The notes below the pieces were generated by a model that worked only from the letters and a program-made list of their open reading frames with translations, did not search any database and had not been told where the DNA came from. From Bordetella parapertussis (lineage in GTDB: Bacteria; Pseudomonadota; Gammaproteobacteria; Burkholderiales; Burkholderiaceae_B), in NCBI GenBank assembly GCA_945869355.1, contig CAMBPA010000010.1, positions 1 to 12,214 of the forward strand: a stretch of 12,214 nt of DNA. Reading direction: 5' to 3'. Numbering within the stretch: the stretch's first letter is position 1; every line of letters begins with the position of its first letter. A program made the position numbers and the translations under genes. Of the stretch, positions 6,958-12,214 are shown one piece after another.

Positions 6958-9114
6958 ATGTTTAACAAAGTGACCAAATCATTTCAGTATGGCCAACACA
7001 CAGTCGTACTCGAAACTGGCGAAATCGCTCGCCAGTCATCGGGTGCAGTGCTGGTAACAATCGAAGACACCGTTGTGCTTGCAACGGTTGTTGCTAAAAA
7101 AGATGCAAAAGCAGGTCAGGATTTTTTCCCGCTGACTGTTGACTACATCGAGAAAACCTACGCAGCTGGCAAGATCCCTGGCGGGTTCTTCAAGCGTGAA
7201 GGCAAGCCTTCCGAGAAAGAAACACTGACGTCGCGCTTAATCGATCGTCCTTTGCGTCCCCTGTTTCCTGAAGGCTTCTATAACGAAGTTCAAGTGATCA
7301 TTCACGTCTTGTCTTGCAACCCCGAGATCGATCCCGACATCCCTGCGATGATTGGTGCATCGGCAGCTCTGGCGGTGTCAGGCATCCCGTTCAATGGTCC
7401 GATCGGTGCGGCCCGCGTGGGTTATATCGATGGTCAGTACCTTGTGAACCCGACAGCGACTCAGCTCAAGACTTCGCAGATGGACTTGATCGTTGCAGGT
7501 ACGGAAGCGGCTGTATTGATGGTTGAGTCCGAAGCGCAGCAACTGTCCGAGGAAATCATGCTTGGCGGCGTGGTGTTTGGCCACACGCAGATGCAGGTTG
7601 TCATCAATGCGATTCACGATCTCGTGCGCGAAGCCGGCAAGCCAGATTGGGTATGGGCACCTGCCGCTAAAAACGAAGCCTTGATCGCTTCGGTGACCGC
7701 TTCCGCACAGGGCCCGCTCAACGCGGCCTACCAGACGCGTCAAAAGCAAGAGCGTACGACCCAACTGCGTCAGGTGTATACGGACGTGCATGCAAAGCTC
7801 GCCGATGAAGCCGCTGCTGCAGGATCGGCAAAACCCGACTCTGTTACTGTTGACAATATTTTGTTTGACCTTGAAGCCCGTATCGTGCGTAGCCAGATTT
7901 TGTCTGGCGAGCCTCGTATCGATGGTCGTGACACGCGCACAGTGCGTCCGATTTCGATTCGTTTGGGCGTACTGCCTCGCGTGCACGGTAGCGCCTTGTT
8001 CACACGTGGTGAAACACAGGCCTTGGTGATTGCCACCCTGGGCACCAAGCAAAACGAACAAATCATCGACGCTCTCATGGGCGAGTATCGCGATCGTTTC
8101 TTGATGCACTACAACATGCCACCTTTCGCTACAGGCGAAACTGGTCGTGTGGGTACACCGAAGCGTCGTGAAATCGGTCATGGCCGTTTGGCGAAGCGTT
8201 CGCTTGTGCCGTTGCTGCCAGAAGCCGCAGATTTCCAGTACACCATTCGCTTGGTTTCTGAAATCACTGAGTCAAACGGTTCTTCGTCAATGGCATCGGT
8301 CTGCGGCGGTTCGCTCGCAATGATGGATGCTGGCGTACCTGTTAAAGATCTAGTCGCGGGTGTCGCGATGGGTCTGATCCTCGACGCAGGCAAGTTCGCT
8401 GTGTTGACCGACATCCTTGGCGATGAAGATCACCTCGGCGATATGGACTTCAAAGTGGCTGGTACCGACAAAGGTATTACTGCTTTGCAGATGGATATCA
8501 AAATTCAGGGCATCACCAAAGAAATCATGCAGGTTGCCTTAGCGCAAGCGCGCGACGGCCGTATGCATATTCTGACGAAGATGCGTGAAGCGACACAAGG
8601 TGTGCGTACCGAACTCTCTGAGTTCGCACCACGCATGCTATCCATGAAGATCAATCCTGAAAAAATCCGCGATGTGATCGGTAAGGGTGGCGCAACCATC
8701 CGTGCCTTGACCGAAGAAACGGGTTGTCAGATTGATATTTCGGACGACGGTGCAATCGTGATTTCAAGTGCAGACTTGGATCGCGCGCGTGAAGCACAGC
8801 GTCGGATTACTGAATTGACAGCGGATGTCGAAGTTGGACAGGAATACGAAGGTAGTGTGCTTCGTCTCTTGGATTTCGGCGCAATCGTTCAGGTCTTGCC
8901 AGGCCGTGATGGCTTGTTGCACATCTCTGAAATCGCTAATCACCGTATCGCTAACATCAACGACGTTCTCAAAGTTGGTCAAAGCCTGCGCGTGAAAGTG
9001 ATCGAAGCCGATGACAAAGGTCGTCTGCGTTTGTCCGTGAAGGCAATTGGTGGCATTGAACAACAAGGCGGTGCATCCGCGCCAGAGGCAGCACCTGAGG
9101 CCCCCCAGCAGTAA
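6958..9114 (+). CDS. pnp: Polynucleotide phosphorylase (3'-5' exoribonuclease)
   Basis: PNPase degrades RNA from the 3' end by phosphorolysis and can add tails; it is a degradosome partner in many bacteria. The 718-residue length is normal. Order of domains: RNase PH core 1 (about 10-145, with [20 protein letters not shown]), a helical linker, RNase PH core 2 (about 325-555) with [18 protein letters not shown] near residue 400, [14 protein letters not shown], and the metal site [12 protein letters not shown] (D489, D495, D497). Then comes a KH domain from 563 with V-I-G575-K-G-G and an S1 domain from 626 (GLLHISEI), followed by a short Ala/Pro/Gln-rich tail. AAGGA (6943-6947) lies 10 bases before ATG 6958. 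All key residues are present. It is closed by its own terminator. Confidence 0.98.
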   Translation: MFNKVTKSFQYGQHTVVLETGEIARQSSGAVLVTIEDTVVLATVVAKKDAKAGQDFFPLTVDYIEKTYAAGKIPGGFFKREGKPSEKETLTSRLIDRPLRPLFPEGFYNEVQVIIHVLSCNPEIDPDIPAMIGASAALAVSGIPFNGPIGAARVGYIDGQYLVNPTATQLKTSQMDLIVAGTEAAVLMVESEAQQLSEEIMLGGVVFGHTQMQVVINAIHDLVREAGKPDWVWAPAAKNEALIASVTASAQGPLNAAYQTRQKQERTTQLRQVYTDVHAKLADEAAAAGSAKPDSVTVDNILFDLEARIVRSQILSGEPRIDGRDTRTVRPISIRLGVLPRVHGSALFTRGETQALVIATLGTKQNEQIIDALMGEYRDRFLMHYNMPPFATGETGRVGTPKRREIGHGRLAKRSLVPLLPEAADFQYTIRLVSEITESNGSSSMASVCGGSLAMMDAGVPVKDLVAGVAMGLILDAGKFAVLTDILGDEDHLGDMDFKVAGTDKGITALQMDIKIQGITKEIMQVALAQARDGRMHILTKMREATQGVRTELSEFAPRMLSMKINPEKIRDVIGKGGATIRALTEETGCQIDISDDGAIVISSADLDRAREAQRRITELTADVEVGQEYEGSVLRLLDFGAIVQVLPGRDGLLHISEIANHRIANINDVLKVGQSLRVKVIEADDKGRLRLSVKAIGGIEQQGGASAPEAAPEAPQQ

Positions 9115-9127
9115 ATAGCAGCACATC

Positions 9128-9162
9128 AAACCCGCTCACCTCTTACAGGTGAGCGGGTTTTT
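9128..9162 (+). terminator. Intrinsic terminator after pnp
   Basis: A perfect 14-bp stem (9128-9141 with 9147-9160) closes the loop CTTAC, and T9158-T9162 form the U-tract. It starts 14 bases after the pnp stop. The minus-strand reading has only three T after the stem, so it is weaker for the convergent PIN gene. Confidence 0.93.
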
Positions 9163-9188
9163 CTTTGCCTGGGGCTGATGACGATGTG

Positions 9189-9770
9189 CTAACGAGCGTA
9201 ACAGCCGGCTAGTCTGAACAAACGATCACGTTTGAGCATTGCGACGGCCGCTTCAGGTTGACGGCGACCTGTTTCGACGAGTGCGTGAATCGTTGCGTCA
9301 ATATGATGACGCAAGAGTGGTTCGTGTGTTGGCCACCACTGCAAGAGCAAACGATCCGGATCAATGAGGCCTAGGTGTTGTCGGCGCAGTTCTGAGCGGC
9401 TGAAGTCCTTGGTGTTCCAGGTCACAACACTAATCGGGGCGCAAGCGGTGTTGGCGATGGCAGCTACGCCCGCAGCGGCTACGTGCTTATCTTTTTTATC
9501 TGTGTGTTTGAGAAGCGCTTCGTGCTCCGTGACGTCTCCCATATCGGCCTGTGGGAAGCGTTCCTGCATACGGTGCCATTCTGTCTCAAGCACTTGAGGT
9601 TCGATTTGCCAAAGGCGTGCGGCATTGCGTTGCCACTCTTGACCAATCTTGTAGCTCCATAAGGGCGCGAATAGGCCCGTTGCGGCCAAATCTAGAAGTA
9701 ATGGCCGCAGTAAGCCTGACATCATCACGCAGGCGTCGAGCACGAGTGCAGGACGACTCTCGGGCGTCAT
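9189..9770 (-). CDS. PIN-domain protein (VapC/PIN_3-like putative ribonuclease)
   Basis: The protein is 193 residues. The PIN-fold acidic residues are visible: D12 in LVLDACVMMSGLL, E45 in SYKIGQEWQRN, D94 in DKKDKHVAAAGVAA and D122 in VVTWNTKDFS. The order and spacing match PIN_3-type proteins (VLDxNV.., IxEEWxRN, DxDDRHVLAAA, IVTxNxKDF), usually annotated as toxin-like nucleases of type II systems. Residues 140-193 form a helical tail beyond the core. No antitoxin gene sits beside it; its ATG overlaps the upstream E1 stop codon in an ATGA, so it is probably translated by coupling to aceE. It ends in TAG at 9189-9191. Nuclease activity and any toxin role are inferred from the fold only. Confidence 0.82.
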   Translation of the reverse strand: MTPESRPALVLDACVMMSGLLRPLLLDLAATGLFAPLWSYKIGQEWQRNAARLWQIEPQVLETEWHRMQERFPQADMGDVTEHEALLKHTDKKDKHVAAAGVAAIANTACAPISVVTWNTKDFSRSELRRQHLGLIDPDRLLLQWWPTHEPLLRHHIDATIHALVETGRRQPEAAVAMLKRDRLFRLAGCYAR

Positions 9771-12121
9771 CGCAGGGCACGCAGCGCAGCACGTGAGATC
9801 GTTGCAGCGTCCACACCAAAATAAGCCCTCAGCTCCGCGCGTGTGTCGCTTCTTCCGAAACCATCAGTGCCCAAAGTCAAGTAGCGACGGTCGGCAGGCA
9901 CATACGCGCGTACGGATTCCGGTAGGGCTCGTACATAGTCAGTCGCCGCAATGATGGGCCCTTCGCTATGCGCAAGTTGTTGGTACAAATAAGGCAAACC
10001 AATGTTCGCGTCATCATTGAGCATGGCTTTTTCGCATGCAACACCATCGCGCGCGAGCTCACTCCAGCTGGTGATGCTGTAAACAAAGGTGGTGACCCCT
10101 TGTGCGGCGAGTTGTTCGGCCGCTTTAATGACTTCAGTGAGAATGGCGCCCGAGCCTAAGAGTGTCACGCAACGGGTTTGCTTCTTGGCGCGATACGTAT
10201 TGAACAGATAGCAGCCTTTGAGCACCCCTTGCTGGGTGCCATCCGGAAGGCTAGGCTGTGCGTAGTTTTCATTCATGAGCGTGACATAGTAAAAAACATC
10301 GCGCTGCTCAATCATCATGTGTCGGATACCTTGATCGACGATCACGGCCATTTCGCCAGCGAAGGCGGGGTCATAGGCCTTGCAATTGGGAATCGTTGCG
10401 GCATGCAGATGGCTCGACCCATCTTGATGCTGCAAGCCCTCACCGCCAAGCGTGGTGCGCCCCGATGTGGCGCCCAGCAAAAAGCCGCGAGGCCGTTGAT
10501 CTGCAGCAGCCCAGATTTGGTCGCCCACGCGCTGAAACCCAAATATGGAGTAGTAAATATAAAAAGGCAGCATCGCTAAGCCGTGTACGCTATAGCTGGT
10601 GGCGGCGGCGGTCCAACTTGCGATGGCGCCTGCTTCAGAGATCCCTTCTTCAAGAATCTGACCATCTAAGACTTCTCGATAGCTCAGCACGGAGCCGATG
10701 TCTTCGGGCGCATAGCGCTGACCGACGCTCGAGTAAATACCCACCTGCTTGAACAGGTTAGCCATGCCGAAGGTGCGCGCTTCGTCTGCGACGATTGGCA
10801 CAATACGCGGACCGAGTTCTGCGTCCTTGAGCAAATTGCCCAGCATCCGTACGAATGCCATGGTTGTACTCATCTCTTTGCCGTCTGCTTTCAGTGCGAA
10901 GCCACTGTGTTGTTCGATGGCAGGAACATTGACTGTTTCACAAACCGTTTCGCGCTTAGGTAAATAGCCGCCGAGACGTTCGCGCTGCGTCTGTAGATAT
11001 TTCATTTCGGGGCTGTCTGCTGCGGGCTTGTAAAAGCTAAGCGAGGTGGCCTGTTCGTCGGTTAAGGGCAAGTGGAATCGATTACGAAACTCGATCAAGT
11101 CGGTATCATCGAATTTCTTTTGGCTGTGGGTCGTCATTTTCCCTTGACCAGCACTCCCCATGCCGTAGCCTTTTTTGGTGTGCGCCAGAATGACGGTTGG
11201 CTGGCCTTTATGGTTAGCGGCTGCGGCGTAGGCTGCATGGATCTTGACTAAATCGTGCCCGCCACGTTTGAGTCGATCGATCTGGTCATCGGTCATGCCT
11301 TGTGCGAGACGCGCGAGTTCTTCGTTCTGCCCAAAGAAGTTGTCGCGATTGAAGCGGCCATCTTTTGCCGCGAAGGTTTGCATTTGACCGTCGACGGTGT
11401 TGGCAAAGGCGCGCGCGAGAGCGCCCGTTACATCGCGCGCGAAGAGTCCGTCCCAGTCGCTACCCCACACGAGCTTAATGACATTCCAACCAGCACCGAT
11501 GAAGAGTTTTTCTAGTTCATCAATGATGCGGCCGTTACCTCGGACGGGGCCATCGAGGCGCTGCAGATTGCAGTTCACCACCCACACGAGATTATCCAAC
11601 CCTTCGCGTGCGGCAAGCGTGAGTGCGCTCATGGATTCTGGCTCATCCATTTCGCCGTCGCCAAATACCCCCCACACTTTGCGGCTCGAGCAGTCGAGTA
11701 GATTTCGGTGCGTGAGATAACGCATAAAGCGTGCGTGGTAAATCGAGCTAATAGGCCCGATCCCCATTGAGCCCGTTGGAAACTGCCAGAAGTCTGGCAT
11801 GAGCCAAGGGTGAGGGTAGCTAGAGAGTCCCTGGGCGCCATGCTGGATGGCTTGAATTTCTTGGCGATAGTGCGTTAAGTCTTGTTCGCTGAGCCGGCCT
11901 TCTAGAAAGGCGCGTGCATAGACACCGGGTGCGCTGTGTGGTTGAAAGAAAACTAAATCGCCACGGTGTTGCCCTGGCTCGGTGCCACGACGCGCTTCAA
12001 AAAAATGATTGAATCCTGTTTCAAAAAGATCAGCGGCGCTTGCGTAACTGGCGATATGGCCGCCAAGTTCGCCGTATGCTTGATTGGCACGCACAACCAT
12101 CGCCAAAGCGTTCCAACGCAT
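9767..12121 (-). CDS. aceE: Pyruvate dehydrogenase E1, homodimeric type (intact part after an in-frame TAG)
   Basis: E1 decarboxylates pyruvate (or another 2-oxo acid in paralogues) with ThDP and passes the acyl group to E2 lipoyl domains. The uninterrupted frame from ATG 12121 gives 784 residues. Features: LGGHIASYASAADL (H22); SYPHPWLMPDFWQFPTGSMG (H104); the ThDP motif GDGEMDEP (154-161) to NCN (183-185); GYGMGSAGQGK; IVPIVADEARTFG; and VPADRRYLTLGTDGFGRSD near the end. E. coli AceE has about 85 more N-terminal residues and about 30 more at the C-terminus (from memory). Position 12121 is not a natural start: conserved E1 sequence continues upstream across TAG 12137-12139 and no ribosome site precedes 12121. 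No aceF or lpd follows; a PIN gene does. It could instead be an E1 paralogue such as MdeB-like 2-oxobutyrate dehydrogenase. Confidence 0.88.
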   Translation of the reverse strand: MRWNALAMVVRANQAYGELGGHIASYASAADLFETGFNHFFEARRGTEPGQHRGDLVFFQPHSAPGVYARAFLEGRLSEQDLTHYRQEIQAIQHGAQGLSSYPHPWLMPDFWQFPTGSMGIGPISSIYHARFMRYLTHRNLLDCSSRKVWGVFGDGEMDEPESMSALTLAAREGLDNLVWVVNCNLQRLDGPVRGNGRIIDELEKLFIGAGWNVIKLVWGSDWDGLFARDVTGALARAFANTVDGQMQTFAAKDGRFNRDNFFGQNEELARLAQGMTDDQIDRLKRGGHDLVKIHAAYAAAANHKGQPTVILAHTKKGYGMGSAGQGKMTTHSQKKFDDTDLIEFRNRFHLPLTDEQATSLSFYKPAADSPEMKYLQTQRERLGGYLPKRETVCETVNVPAIEQHSGFALKADGKEMSTTMAFVRMLGNLLKDAELGPRIVPIVADEARTFGMANLFKQVGIYSSVGQRYAPEDIGSVLSYREVLDGQILEEGISEAGAIASWTAAATSYSVHGLAMLPFYIYYSIFGFQRVGDQIWAAADQRPRGFLLGATSGRTTLGGEGLQHQDGSSHLHAATIPNCKAYDPAFAGEMAVIVDQGIRHMMIEQRDVFYYVTLMNENYAQPSLPDGTQQGVLKGCYLFNTYRAKKQTRCVTLLGSGAILTEVIKAAEQLAAQGVTTFVYSITSWSELARDGVACEKAMLNDDANIGLPYLYQQLAHSEGPIIAATDYVRALPESVRAYVPADRRYLTLGTDGFGRSDTRAELRAYFGVDAATISRAALRALR

Positions 12122-12214
12122 GATGGAGGCAAGGCGCTACTCAATGGCCAGATCCCCCGGGAAAGCTGGCTGCTGATCAACCGAAATCGTGTTGACATAA
12201 GGGCTATTGAGGTC
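12122..12214 (-). pseudogene. aceE: Upstream piece of aceE cut off by an amber codon (TAG 12137-12139)
   Basis: Read in the same frame as the downstream E1, 12140-12214 encodes 25 residues, starting DLNSPYVNTISVDQQ and ending FPGDLAIE; the TAG follows, then RLASI, then the MRWNAL of the intact part. E. coli AceE has the matching run YINTIPVEEQ, YPGNLELE, R, RIRSAIRWNA, with R aligned to the TAG. Conserved E1 sequence therefore lies directly on both sides of the stop in one frame, with no shift or gap. One base change from GAG or CAG would make TAG. The true start lies beyond the window. This is a nonsense mutation, a recoded or read-through codon, or a base error; the sequence alone does not decide. 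Confidence 0.8.

Noticed and set aside
7378..8181. 267-codon open frame on the minus strand opposite pnp
   Set aside because: Antisense shadow of conserved pnp sequence, His/Arg/Cys-rich, no family resemblance.
12137..12139. Genome-wide reassignment of TAG as a sense codon
   Set aside because: The PIN gene ends with TAG at the expected protein length, and no other gene in the window contains an internal TAG, so TAG appears to be a normal stop codon here.

Overview
The window reads as ordinary chromosome from a betaproteobacterium, most likely order Burkholderiales and probably near Alcaligenaceae. The evidence is the gene order ilvI-ilvH-ilvC-psd-pssA, the style of the encoded proteins (short class I IlvC, archaeal-length Psd, type II PssA) and the rpsO-pnp pair. 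This placement is inferred from recalled family features, not from a search. I see no phage, insertion sequence, CRISPR array or tRNA.

Layout: positions 1-411 hold the N-terminal part of a FUSC-type membrane protein on the minus strand. A 538-base gene-free stretch (412-949) then leads into ilvI, ilvH and ilvC on the plus strand, which encode acetolactate synthase (large and regulatory subunits) and ketol-acid reductoisomerase, the first two steps of valine/isoleucine synthesis. A strong intrinsic terminator with a UUCG loop closes that block. Psd and PssA follow; together they make phosphatidylserine and convert it to phosphatidylethanolamine. leuA, which often follows pssA in Burkholderiales, is absent. 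Instead a minus-strand lipoprotein gene converges on pssA across a shared hairpin. The lipoprotein contains two visibly repeated BamE/SmpA-like halves.

From 6472 on, rpsO (ribosomal protein S15) and pnp (polynucleotide phosphorylase) run on the plus strand. A 19-position imperfect hairpin with a U-tract lies between them, matching the logic of the enterobacterial rpsO-pnp operon. A perfect 14-bp terminator ends pnp.

The right end (9189-12214) is a minus-strand pair: a homodimeric-type pyruvate dehydrogenase E1 (aceE-like) and a PIN-domain protein coupled to it by an ATGA overlap. The most notable observation is an in-frame TAG at 12137-12139 inside well-conserved aceE sequence. E1-like coding sequence continues upstream of it to the window edge, so the gene is either interrupted, read through, restarted internally, or affected by a sequence error. 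The E1 C-terminus also looks short, and no aceF or lpd follows. I found no clear new multi-gene system; the E1/PIN pair is the best candidate for a second look.
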